Assembly: GCF_900112255.1 (NCBI RefSeq)
Contig: NZ_FOLE01000003.1
Location: 124,001 to 188,000 of the forward strand
Source of the DNA: Flexibacter flexilis DSM 6793
Lineage (GTDB): Bacteria; Bacteroidota; Bacteroidia; Cytophagales; Flexibacteraceae
Direction: 5' to 3'
DNA: 64,000 bases
Positions within the stretch are counted from its first letter, which is position 1, and the number at the start of each line of letters is the position of its first letter. Shown here one piece after another: positions 44,784 to 53,308 of this stretch. The notes under the pieces were generated by a model. That model worked only from the letters and a program-made list of their open reading frames with translations, was not told where the DNA came from and searched no databases. A program made the position numbers and the translations under genes.

Positions 44784-44828
44784 AAACAAAAAGCAAGTTC
44801 CTCGTAATGAAGAACTTGCTTTTTGTTT
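44784..44828. terminator. Bidirectional terminator between the dipeptidase and the GAF protein
   Basis: AAACAAAAAGCAAGTTC (44784-44800) and GAACTTGCTTTTTGTTT (44812-44828) form a perfect 17-bp stem with A and T tracts built in. Confidence 0.92.
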
Positions 44829-44850
44829 GAGCGAAATATTATTGAAGAAA

Positions 44851-47091
44851 TTACTCTCCTTTCAACTTTTTGATTTCGGCTTCTAATGCCTTGATTTTTT
44901 CTTCTTGCGCTTGCTTTTCTGCCCAAAGCTCATCTATTGGCGATATTACGCCATTCCATAACACTGTATCATCGCGTAAAATACTTGGTGCCCAGTCCAA
45001 TTTAAGCGTATGAGGTTGCTGATTTTGCAAGTTATGGCCATAGGCAATAAGATGAAGTCCTTGTGGTTTGGCTGCTAAATAGTCATTGTCAAGCTCTTTG
45101 TGTGCTTCTGCATCTATACCCAATGCCGCCCAAATGTTGTCATAAGGCTTTTCTGTAAAAGTCTTTATGTCTATCCCTAATAAAGTTTTGGCAGGAGCTG
45201 AAATAAAGGATACTGTTGTTTGGCGTGTTTCGGGCGTATATTTAAGTGAAATAAGGACGACAGGAATACGAGAAGTAAGGCTGTTGAATTGCTGTTCTTT
45301 TTCGTTGTATAGCTTAGACAAACGGCTCATATCCAATTGCGCGGCGCGCATAGCCTCTATATTTTCCTGCATTTCTTCGTTTTTGCGCTTAGATTCTTCT
45401 TCTGCGCGTTGGCTATCTTCAAACAAACGACGTAATTCTGATTCTTTACGCGCCATTTCCTCTTGTGTGGCTTCCAATTCTTCCACATTTTGACGCATTT
45501 CTTCTTCTTGCGCTCGCATGTGTTCGGTCATTTCCTGCGACTCCTCCAATAGGCGTTTGGTGTGTTGGTTAATTTTCACAGAAGCTAACGTAGAGGCGAT
45601 ATTTTCAGCCAATTTCTCCAAAAAGGCAATTTCAAAAGGTTTTAGCACTTGGAAAGAGGCTAACTCAATTACTCCCAATACTTTATCTTCTAATTTGAGT
45701 GGCACAAACAGCAAGCAACGCGGATTGCCACCGCCCAAACCTGAGGTAATGCGCACAAATTCTTCAGGAATTTCTGTAATGAAAATACTTTGTTTTTCTA
45801 AATAACATTGTCCCGTTAGGCCTTCTCCAAACTCAATGCGTTGTTCGTTGTGCTTCTGGCGACCAAACGCGTAAGAAGCCATGAGTTGCAAGTGTTTGTC
45901 TTGTTCGTTGTCATCATTGACCAAGAAAATACCACCTTGATTAGCTTTCACGTAGTGAATAATGTTAGAAATAATATTGAAAGAAAACTCATTGAGATTT
46001 TCGGTATTGTGTCTGAAAATATCCACGAATTTGGCAAGCCCTTCAGTCGTCCAATTGCGTTGACGTTCGTTTTCGGCTACGGTTTTCATTTGCTCGCGCA
46101 TGGCCACCAACGCACCTGATAAGCTATTTTCGCGCAGGTTATTTTCTTTTTCTTCGGACAGTCGAGTGTCCAAATTGCCGTCCCCGATTTTCTTTACAAA
46201 CTCTGCTGCATTGCGCAAATTTGCTGCTAAATTGTTGATAGCCAACGATACTTTACCTATTTCATTTTGAGCAGAGTACTCAATTGTGCTATTCAAATTG
46301 CCTTTGGAAATTTGATCGGCAGCTTCTTCGATGAGTGTGAGCGGCTGCAAAAGTTGTTTTTGTAAGAACCGATAAGCAAAGATGACAGAGCCAGCACTTA
46401 AACTAACCACTAATATCAAAATATATTCAAACTCTGTTTCGGACTCTTCAAATTCTCGGAAAAAGAAATTGGCTACATTGTTGGTTCTTTTAAAAAGTTC
46501 TGGGCTTTGCGATACAATGGTTTTCATGGCATTGCGTACCGCTGGATTCGGAATTGAGGCCACTTCTGTTTTGGTAACAGTGGTATATTGTGGCATGGCC
46601 GCCGAATCCGTTTGGACAGAATCGGACACAGGAATTTCTACTTCAGTTTCTACCTCGTAGCTGCTATCAATTTGCAGCGGCTCGCGCAACAAAACTTCTA
46701 ATTCGGCTTTGTAGGGTTTCCATTGAGATTCAAGCTCTTGCAATAATTTTTTGTCTTGATTTTCGGAAGGGTGGAGGCGTATGCCGTTGGTGATTCTTAG
46801 GTCGCGACCGCCGTGTGAAGTAATGTTCAAACGTTTTTGATATTCGTTAATGGCGGTTCGCAAATTCTCTTTGGCATCGGGTTTCTGTTGCGTGATTTGT
46901 TCGGCATCAAGCAACATTTTTTGAACTAAAGAACGATTAAAGCTAATTACGTCAAGTTGTAACTCTCTCTCCGCAAGTACATTAAAATAATGTCTGGTAA
47001 TAAAAAAATATACCAAACAACCCAAAAGCAAACCACTGAACAGCAGTAAAATATTTTGCCGAATAGAAAAATTAGAGAAACGTTTTTTCAT
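44851..47091 (-). CDS. Membrane-bound HAMP/GAF coiled-coil protein without recognised output domain
   Basis: A 746-residue sensor-like protein. TM1 is at about 13-31, an extracytoplasmic helical region at 32-221, TM2 at about 222-243, a HAMP domain at about 244-297 continued by a second HAMP-like helical unit to about 350, and a GAF domain at about 355-510 (FGEGLTGQCYLEKQSIF, LFVPLKLEDKVLGVIEL). A long Glu-rich coiled coil follows at about 515-610, then a PAS-like region at about 620-710 and a short coiled coil at the C-terminus. I saw no histidine kinase, GGDEF/EAL, cyclase, methyl-accepting or PP2C motif. Similar kinase-less proteins occur in Cytophagales. It probably passes a signal through protein contact. 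The hybrid kinase about 2 kb away is one possible partner, but this is only speculation. Confidence 0.85.
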   Translation of the reverse strand: MKKRFSNFSIRQNILLLFSGLLLGCLVYFFITRHYFNVLAERELQLDVISFNRSLVQKMLLDAEQITQQKPDAKENLRTAINEYQKRLNITSHGGRDLRITNGIRLHPSENQDKKLLQELESQWKPYKAELEVLLREPLQIDSSYEVETEVEIPVSDSVQTDSAAMPQYTTVTKTEVASIPNPAVRNAMKTIVSQSPELFKRTNNVANFFFREFEESETEFEYILILVVSLSAGSVIFAYRFLQKQLLQPLTLIEEAADQISKGNLNSTIEYSAQNEIGKVSLAINNLAANLRNAAEFVKKIGDGNLDTRLSEEKENNLRENSLSGALVAMREQMKTVAENERQRNWTTEGLAKFVDIFRHNTENLNEFSFNIISNIIHYVKANQGGIFLVNDDNEQDKHLQLMASYAFGRQKHNEQRIEFGEGLTGQCYLEKQSIFITEIPEEFVRITSGLGGGNPRCLLFVPLKLEDKVLGVIELASFQVLKPFEIAFLEKLAENIASTLASVKINQHTKRLLEESQEMTEHMRAQEEEMRQNVEELEATQEEMARKESELRRLFEDSQRAEEESKRKNEEMQENIEAMRAAQLDMSRLSKLYNEKEQQFNSLTSRIPVVLISLKYTPETRQTTVSFISAPAKTLLGIDIKTFTEKPYDNIWAALGIDAEAHKELDNDYLAAKPQGLHLIAYGHNLQNQQPHTLKLDWAPSILRDDTVLWNGVISPIDELWAEKQAQEEKIKALEAEIKKLKGE

Positions 47092-47473
47092 AAACTCTTT
47101 CCAATATTGGTATTATATCGGTTTTTTGAAAAAATTAGGGTAGCACTACGGCCAAATTACCTTGCAATATATACGTTTACACTGGTTTCTGAAATTTTTT
47201 TTACCTCTTTTCTCTGTTAGTATTGCGGGGCTTTGTTCAAAAAAATAATGAGAATTATTTGTATTTCTTCCCAAAAAAAGCTATATTATCTCAAATTGAT
47301 TTTTACTTGATTCTACATTCGTCGCACAAAAATACTTTTAAATATTCAGTATCAGTATTTTACAAAATATATAAGTTTTAGGTCTTGCGTCCCAGCCGCA
47401 GCATTTTTCAACCCTATTTCAATTAAATGTCCGATGTCTTTCTGTGGCATTTACTTACAATTTTTAAGTTATA
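47092..47473. other. Divergent intergenic region between the GAF protein and rnr
   Basis: The 382 AT-rich bases must hold promoters for both neighbours, but I found no exact TAnnTTTG with a placed TTG. A near match on the minus strand, TAATTTGG, is at about 47152-47159. No RNA gene, ORF or repeat was recognised. Confidence 0.5.
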
Positions 47474-49666
47474 ATGAAAAATAAAACAAACAATGCACTC
47501 CCCGATACCACAGTGGTATTGGGACTGCTCGAAGCAAACCAAGGAGTTACGTTTACTTTCAAGCAATTAGCTAACAAACTCGAAGCCCACTCAAAGCCCG
47601 CAAAAATTGCTTTAGGCAATGTTTTAGAAGAATTGGTGCGCAATGGCCGCATTATTCTTACTTCTCACGAACAGTTTATGGCCACGCCTCAATACGAATA
47701 CGTGGAAGGTGTCGTGGATTTTGTTAATCCGCGTTTTGCTTTCATCATCTGCGAAGGCCGCGAAGAAGATATAAAAATTGATGCAGAACACCTGCACGCA
47801 GCCCTTGACGGCGACAAAGTGCGTGTGCGCCTCTACAAAGCGGGTCGCCGCTCGCGCCAAGAAGGGGAAGTGGACGAAATTCTGGAACGTCGCCGACATG
47901 AGTTTGTCGGAAGGCTCGAAATCAATCGCCGATTGGCTTTTGTCGTGCCCGATACGCGCAAAATGCACGTGGATATTTTCATTCCGTCTGAAGGCATTGG
48001 CCAAGCCCAGCACGGCGATAAGGTCATCGTCAAAGTCATGGATTTTGGCAACGACATCCGCAACCCCGAAGGCGTTGTAACCGAAATTTTGGGCAAAGCA
48101 GGCGAAAATAATGCTGAAATGCACTCGATTTTGGCCGAATTTGGGTTGCCTGCTCGTTTTGAAGAAAACGTTGATGCCGAAGCCAACGCCATTAGCACCG
48201 AACTTCCTGCCGAAGAAATTGCACGTCGCCGCGATTTCCGTAAAGTAACCACATTTACCATAGACCCCATTGATGCCAAAGATTTTGACGATGCCATTTC
48301 ATTGCGCACGCTCGAAAACGGCAACTGGGAAGTAGGCGTACACATCGCCGACGTGAGCCATTATGTACGCCCCAACACGGTGTTGGAGGCTGAAGCCTAC
48401 CGCCGCGCCACGTCCGTGTATTTGGTGGATAGGGTAGTGCCAATGTTGCCCGAAAAACTTTCGAACGAACTTTGTTCGCTGCGCCCACACGAAGACAAAT
48501 TTACGTTTTCGGCGGTGTTTGAGCTGGACAAAAATGCTCGCGTGAAAGACCAATGGTTTGGCCGCACAGTTATTCACTCCGACCGCCGTTTTACTTACGA
48601 GGAAGCACAAGAAATTTTGGAAACTGGCGAAGGTGATTTTGCAAAAGAAGTATTGTTGCTCAATGAATTAGCCCACAAACTTCGCGAAGAGCGTTTCCGT
48701 AAAGGTTCGATTGGTTTTGAAACGCCAGAAGTTCGCTTCAAGCTCGACGAGACGGGCAAGCCTTTGGCCGTAATCCCGAAAGTACGCAAAGACGCGCATA
48801 AACTCGTAGAAGATTTTATGTTGTTGGCCAATAAAAAAGTAGCGGAATTTGTCTTTAATCAGAAAAAAGACCGCCCTAAAAATACGATGGTGTATCGTGT
48901 TCACGACGCGCCAGACCCGCAGAAAATGCAGACGTTCTCGAATTTTGTCAAAAAATTTGGGTACAAATTAAGTGTAGAAGAGGGTCATATTTCCGACTCA
49001 CTCAACAGCCTTATCGCCGACGTGGAAGGCAAGCCCGAACAAGATGCTTTGCAGAGTTTGGCCGTGCGCACGATGGCCAAAGCGCGTTATACGATTGAAA
49101 ATATTGGTCACTTTGGTTTGGCCTTTAAGCATTACACGCACTTCACTTCACCGATTCGCCGCTACCCAGACGTAATGGTACACAGGCTTTTACAGCATTA
49201 TTTGGACGGTGGCCAGCCTGCCGATGCTGTTTTGTTGGAAATGCAATGCCGCCACAGTTCGGACATGGAACGCCGCGCCTCCGAAGCCGAACGCGCCTCC
49301 ATCAAATACAAACAAGTCGAGTTTATGCGTATGCAGGAAGAAGGCCGAATTTTTGACGGTGTCATTTCTGGTATTTCGGAATGGGGGGTTTATGTGGAAA
49401 TTACCGAAACCAAATGCGAAGGCATGGTACGTTTTGGCGACCTTTCCGACGACCATTACGAGTACGACAAAGAAAATTATCGCGCTATCGGGTTGCATAA
49501 AAAACGTATTTTGGCTTTTGGCGACAAAGTGCAAGTGCGCGTAAAAAATACGGACTTGGACAAGCGCACCATTGATTTGGAGTTTGCGGGAACAAGCCAA
49601 ATGCCTGCCCGCGCGAAGACTTCGGGTGGTGGCAACGACCGAGGCGGTCGCAAACATCGCCGCTAA
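47474..49666 (+). CDS. rnr: Ribonuclease R
   Basis: RNase R is a processive 3'-5' exoribonuclease that degrades structured RNA. An N-terminal cold-shock/OB region (about residues 70-200) precedes the RNB catalytic domain, whose aspartate motif TIDPIDAKDFDDAIS lies at about 260-275. HFTSPIRRYPDVMVHR at about 555-570 is the other hallmark. The C-terminal S1 domain is at about 620-710 (GVISGISEWGVYVEI), followed by a basic Gly/Arg tail (GGNDRGGRKHRR). At 730 aa the length is normal. It is convergent with the Omp85 gene, and the two are separated by a strong hairpin. Confidence 0.95.
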   Translation: MKNKTNNALPDTTVVLGLLEANQGVTFTFKQLANKLEAHSKPAKIALGNVLEELVRNGRIILTSHEQFMATPQYEYVEGVVDFVNPRFAFIICEGREEDIKIDAEHLHAALDGDKVRVRLYKAGRRSRQEGEVDEILERRRHEFVGRLEINRRLAFVVPDTRKMHVDIFIPSEGIGQAQHGDKVIVKVMDFGNDIRNPEGVVTEILGKAGENNAEMHSILAEFGLPARFEENVDAEANAISTELPAEEIARRRDFRKVTTFTIDPIDAKDFDDAISLRTLENGNWEVGVHIADVSHYVRPNTVLEAEAYRRATSVYLVDRVVPMLPEKLSNELCSLRPHEDKFTFSAVFELDKNARVKDQWFGRTVIHSDRRFTYEEAQEILETGEGDFAKEVLLLNELAHKLREERFRKGSIGFETPEVRFKLDETGKPLAVIPKVRKDAHKLVEDFMLLANKKVAEFVFNQKKDRPKNTMVYRVHDAPDPQKMQTFSNFVKKFGYKLSVEEGHISDSLNSLIADVEGKPEQDALQSLAVRTMAKARYTIENIGHFGLAFKHYTHFTSPIRRYPDVMVHRLLQHYLDGGQPADAVLLEMQCRHSSDMERRASEAERASIKYKQVEFMRMQEEGRIFDGVISGISEWGVYVEITETKCEGMVRFGDLSDDHYEYDKENYRAIGLHKKRILAFGDKVQVRVKNTDLDKRTIDLEFAGTSQMPARAKTSGGGNDRGGRKHRR

Positions 49667-49678
49667 TCCAAATAGTTT

Positions 49679-49716
49679 TTCGGGCGGGATTTTTTACTAA
49701 AAAAATCCCGCCCGAA
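49679..49716. terminator. GC-rich hairpin between convergent rnr and Omp85 genes
   Basis: TTCGGGCGGGATTTTTT pairs with AAAAAAATCCCGCCCGAA around a three-base loop. No T run follows the stem on either strand, so classical termination is not certain, but the position between two convergent genes fits a shared 3' end. Confidence 0.6.
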
Positions 49717-49721
49717 GTGCC

Positions 49722-51167
49722 TTAAATATCTGTGTTGAGGTAAAAAAACATATTTCGTTCGCCTTGTCGGTTTAGGCTGTATTCAAACCGAAAAACCAAA
49801 TCATAAAACGTAACAACCACCAAACCCGCGCCAACTCCCGCCAATAGCGTGTTGCTGAGGCGTGCGTTAATGGCTTCGTGTTGCGGTTGATAGACATAGC
49901 CCAAATCGCCATGCCCTTGCAAATAAAGTTGGAGTGGCACACTGCGGAACTGATTCGGGATGCGTTTCCAGCCGCCATAATGCCAGTTTTTATCCAAAAA
50001 TTTGTACCGAAACGAGTTTTTGACCAGCACAGGTGCACGGCCTTCCACTACATATTTTTCGTAGCCACGCACTACGCGCATATCATAACCCAGTGTTTTG
50101 TAATTGTAGTAGGGTAGTGTGGGCGTAAAAAGCCATTCGGCTTCGGTGCGTATGCCCCAAAACCATTTGGGCGAAAGCGTTTTGAAATAACTAAACGTAA
50201 GGCGAGTAGCACCAGACTGTACATTGGCTTTGGGGGAAAGTCCCCATTTTTCTATTTCCCAAATAAAATAAAACCCTTTTCGGGCAAAAGGCTTGCGGTC
50301 GCGGCGGTCGTAACTGTAACGGTACGCCACATATCCGAAATGCTGCACCTTTGAGCCATTGCCGAAATACGACGGATTAAGCCAACGCGCCACCGTATCC
50401 ACTACGGTATTTCTTGCCCAACCAATTTCTGCATGATGCGAACCAAAAATATGTTGGCGCACATCGTAGGCAAGTCGCGTAATAAAGCGCGTGCGGGCTA
50501 CTTTCGTATCGTTTTTGAAGAATAAAAGTTTATTGTTTTCGGTGATGTATGCAATGTTGTTGTTGGTGATGTAGGAAATGCCCAACATCAGCCCCGAATT
50601 GAGCTTTCGGTTAATATATGGAATAGTATAGGCTGCTTCTAACTTGTGCGTAAAGCCCCATTGAAAGGTTGCTTTGAAGGTTTCTTTGCGGCCTCTGCAA
50701 TTGTTTTGGGTGAAACGTATGCCATAGTTGATGCGGCGCAAGTCCGCACCGCGATTGTACCACCATTCGTTAAAACTACGGTCGGCAAGTTCTATAATCG
50801 GGAAAGGAAAGGTGTACCAACGTTCTGAAACCGTGATGATGATGTTGCGGCGGTGCGTTGTGCTGTCTGCTGTGGGAACGGAACGTACACGTGCGTCCAA
50901 AAAAAGTTGTGTATTGTAAATTTGGTTGGCGTTTTGGCGAAAAAGTAAGGCCGTATCTACGCGTACAGTATCGCCAGCAAACAAACCTGTGAGTTCACGA
51001 AGGATAATGTACGGCTTTGTGCGGCGATTGCCTTCGATGCGGATGCTGTCCACCGTCCAAGTGGTAGGCGTTTGGGCAAATACCTCCCCGCACGGCATCG
51101 CCAATGCCATACAGATAAGCCATTGCGCTATTTGCCTGATAATATTTATTGATTGCCGCCGCCTCAT
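49722..51167 (-). CDS. Omp85/BamA-superfamily outer-membrane protein
   Basis: A 481-aa outer-membrane protein with a signal peptide (about 1-31, ending EVFAQ). One POTRA domain follows (about 37-115, with WTVDSIRIEGNRRTKPYIILREL), and then a barrel of probable 16 strands (about 120-481, with GFTHKLEAAYTIPYINRKLN, YRYSYDRRDRKPFARKGFYF and GAGAGLVVVTFYDLVFRFEY-like strands). With a single POTRA it is not BamA itself but belongs to the broader family of outer-membrane assembly or secretion proteins. Conserved YDRRDRKP is the VRGF/G-loop neighbourhood typical of the family. A promoter is seen upstream. Confidence 0.85.
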   Translation of the reverse strand: MRRRQSINIIRQIAQWLICMALAMPCGEVFAQTPTTWTVDSIRIEGNRRTKPYIILRELTGLFAGDTVRVDTALLFRQNANQIYNTQLFLDARVRSVPTADSTTHRRNIIITVSERWYTFPFPIIELADRSFNEWWYNRGADLRRINYGIRFTQNNCRGRKETFKATFQWGFTHKLEAAYTIPYINRKLNSGLMLGISYITNNNIAYITENNKLLFFKNDTKVARTRFITRLAYDVRQHIFGSHHAEIGWARNTVVDTVARWLNPSYFGNGSKVQHFGYVAYRYSYDRRDRKPFARKGFYFIWEIEKWGLSPKANVQSGATRLTFSYFKTLSPKWFWGIRTEAEWLFTPTLPYYNYKTLGYDMRVVRGYEKYVVEGRAPVLVKNSFRYKFLDKNWHYGGWKRIPNQFRSVPLQLYLQGHGDLGYVYQPQHEAINARLSNTLLAGVGAGLVVVTFYDLVFRFEYSLNRQGERNMFFYLNTDI

Positions 51168-51213
51168 TCTACAAGAAAGTTACACAAAAACATTGGTTTT
51201 GCATGGAAAAGGA

Positions 51214-51241
51214 CAAAATTATGTGCTTAGCTCTGTGCAAA
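51214..51241 (-). promoter_or_regulatory. Promoter of the Omp85-family gene
   Basis: The minus strand shows TTTG, 16 bases, then TAATTTTG, an exact -7 element. A start near 51207 leaves a leader of about 40 bases. Confidence 0.5.
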
Positions 51242-51250
51242 GTATTAAAA

Positions 51251-51286
51251 ACCCCACCCAACCCTCCCCATTGGGGAGGGCTTTTT
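51251..51286 (+). repeat. GC-rich hairpin, possibly a dispersed repeat or stray terminator
   Basis: CCCTCCCC pairs with GGGGAGGG around ATT and is followed by CTTTTTG. It is preceded by ACCCCACCCAA. There is no plus-strand gene just upstream to terminate. Similar C-rich palindromes are common as dispersed intergenic elements in Bacteroidetes, so it may be one of those. Confidence 0.45.
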
Positions 51287-51348
51287 GATGGTGCGCTTGA
51301 AAATTAGTTAAAGAATATACAAGCCCGTGTATATGTGCTGAGAAGAAA

Positions 51349-51548
51349 GGCAAAAGGTAAGTTTAGGAAGGCAAAAGGTAAGTTTAGGAAGGCAAAAAGT
51401 AAGTTTAGGAAGTCAAAAGGTAAGTTCAGGAAGTCAAAAGGTAAGTTCAGGAAGTCAAAAGGTAAGTTCAGGAAGTCAAAAGGTAAGTTCAGGAAGTCAA
51501 AAGGTAAGTTCAGGAAGGCAAAAGGTAAATTCAGGAAGGCAAAAGGTA
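51349..51548. repeat. 21-bp tandem repeat (9 full units and a partial)
   Basis: The unit is G(G/T)CAAAAGGTAAGTT(T/C)AGGAA. Units begin at 51349, 51370, 51391, 51412, 51433, 51454, 51475, 51496 and 51517, with an 11-base remainder from 51538. Units 4-8 are identical and the outer ones differ at one to three positions, as in a minisatellite that grew in the middle. Because 21 is a multiple of three, open frames exist on both strands: a Lys/Arg/Gly heptad KGKFRKS on plus and a hydrophobic FLNLPFD heptad on minus. I do not call either a gene. Confidence 0.9.
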
Positions 51549-51850
51549 CGCACAATCGTGTGTATTTATAAAAAAAGAAGAATATACAATTCTTTTGGAA
51601 GGTTTAATATAAAAACTATCGGGTAGATGTATGAGTATTTTAATTAAAATAGAAAAAAATTAAGCCCGAATATATTTAATAACTTAAAGATTGTTTTGAA
51701 ACCCAATAAAACCAGAGAATCAATTAGGTTAAGTAATTCATAAAGCCTAAAGAATGTCTTATTTAACCCTTATTTGTTTTATAAACCTATAAAGTTTGTT
51801 TTGTTTGGCAGGCTCTACCATAAAAGATAAAGAGAGTTGTACTTCATTTC
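51549..51850. other. AT-rich region between the minisatellite and the helicase gene
   Basis: About 300 bases of strongly AT-rich sequence with many stop codons in all frames. No promoter, terminator, RNA gene or repeat was recognised. It is the 3' flank of the helicase gene. Confidence 0.5.
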
Positions 51851-53257
51851 TTATTTGAAGAAGCGTTCGGCGAAATTCATTAGAAATAATTCGGACTCAG
51901 CACGTGTAATGGCCGTGTAGAGCCAACGCAAAAACTCAACGTTTATCATGTCGTCGTTGAGGTAGCCTTGCTCCACAAACACGGCTTTCCATTGGCCGCC
52001 CTGTGATTTGTGGCAAGTAAGCGCGTAGGCAAATTTTACTTGCAAGGCATTGAGATAGGGGTCGATGCGGATTTGTTCGTTACGGCTTCGCTTGTTTTCA
52101 ACGTCGGAGTAGTCGGCGCAAACAGACTCGTACAAGAGACGATTGTCGGCTTGCGAAAGATTAGGTTGCTCGGAATGTAGCGTATCAAGCAATACTTTCG
52201 CCTCAAAAGGCTCTTGGTCTGGATAATCGAGCAAACGCAGGCGCAAAGTAGCGAATCGGAAGCCGTGCATTTCCTCTATTTGGCGGACACGCAACACTTC
52301 CGCAAAATCGCCATTGGCCAAAAAGCCCGCGGGGGCGGTCTCGTCGAGCCAAGTGTAATTGTTGCGCACAATCATAATCAAATCTCCTGCGTCAAGTTCG
52401 GATTCTCGTCCTAAAATGCTGGTTCTGATAAACTTGTTGTATTGTACGGCTTGTTTGTTGCTGCGGCAAATAATCGCAACGTTTTCGTGGCCGTATTTAC
52501 TATAAGCGTATTCGAGTCCGTCGGGCAATCGGTCGCCGCTCATCTTGAAAATGTCTCGGTAACCTTTGGTTTGAAATTCAATATTAAAGTCTCGGCGGTT
52601 GATATGTTGGCGCAACATGGTAGCATTGCGCAAAATACCCGATTCTTGTTGCTGTCGCACCACTTCGGTAAGCTCGTGTTCGAGGAGGTTGAGGCCGAAG
52701 GTGTCGCGCAGATAATTGGCATCAAGCGCAGGGCTGATGTTTTGGTTTACGGGGGGCAACTGCGCCGAATCACCGACAATCAAGAGTTTGTTACTGCTAT
52801 CTTCAAAGACAAAAGCGACCAAATCCCGTAACAAACCATTGCCCATATTGTCGGGTTCGTTTTGTACCATAGATGCTTCGTCCACGATGAACAGCGTATT
52901 TTTGTAATAGTTTTTTTGGCGTTTGAAAGACAACAAACCCGTATAGCTGTCGGCGGTTTGTTGATAAATGGTTTTGTGAATGGTGAAGGCGTTGCGCTGC
53001 GAATAACTGCTCATGACCTTTGCGGCGCGGCCTGTGGGTGCCATCATGTGCGCGCGATAGTTGAAACGCGAGGCGATTTTGACCAAACGACTCAATACGG
53101 TGGTTTTGCCCGTGCCTGCGTAGCCTCGCAACAAAAAGGCCTGATACTCATTTTCTTTGTCCAACAAAAAAATATCCAGATACTGAAAAAGTCGGAATTG
53201 TCCTTCGGTGGGTTCGAACGGGAATTTTTGGAGTAGCAGTTGCGATGGACTTTGCAT
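51851..53257 (-). CDS. RecD-like superfamily I DNA helicase
   Basis: A 468-aa ATP-dependent helicase of the RecD/PIF1-like branch. Walker A is GYAGTGKTT (residues 45-53). Walker B is FIVDEASMV (about 123-131), followed by VGDSAQLPPV (motif III region). The C-terminal UvrD-like domain has FAYALTCHKSQGGQW and LYTAITRAESELFLMNF (motifs V-VI). No RecB/RecC or AddB gene is adjacent. The length is about half that of full RecD2, and the N-terminal extension of RecD2 is missing. It may act in DNA repair or replication-fork processing. The spacing to the Rpn gene (51 bases) allows co-transcription. Confidence 0.87.
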   Translation of the reverse strand: MQSPSQLLLQKFPFEPTEGQFRLFQYLDIFLLDKENEYQAFLLRGYAGTGKTTVLSRLVKIASRFNYRAHMMAPTGRAAKVMSSYSQRNAFTIHKTIYQQTADSYTGLLSFKRQKNYYKNTLFIVDEASMVQNEPDNMGNGLLRDLVAFVFEDSSNKLLIVGDSAQLPPVNQNISPALDANYLRDTFGLNLLEHELTEVVRQQQESGILRNATMLRQHINRRDFNIEFQTKGYRDIFKMSGDRLPDGLEYAYSKYGHENVAIICRSNKQAVQYNKFIRTSILGRESELDAGDLIMIVRNNYTWLDETAPAGFLANGDFAEVLRVRQIEEMHGFRFATLRLRLLDYPDQEPFEAKVLLDTLHSEQPNLSQADNRLLYESVCADYSDVENKRSRNEQIRIDPYLNALQVKFAYALTCHKSQGGQWKAVFVEQGYLNDDMINVEFLRWLYTAITRAESELFLMNFAERFFK

Positions 53258-53308
53258 TTTGAATCTTTAAGAATTTGTTTTTGAGTTGGTTGGGAAATGG
53301 CGATTGTT

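Noticed and set aside
51304-51571. Two small ORFs (78 and 83 codons) on opposite strands across the 21-bp repeats, and the thought of a CRISPR array
   Set aside because: They are open only because the period is a multiple of three. There are no unique spacers, so it is not a CRISPR array, and neither peptide has gene-like flanks.
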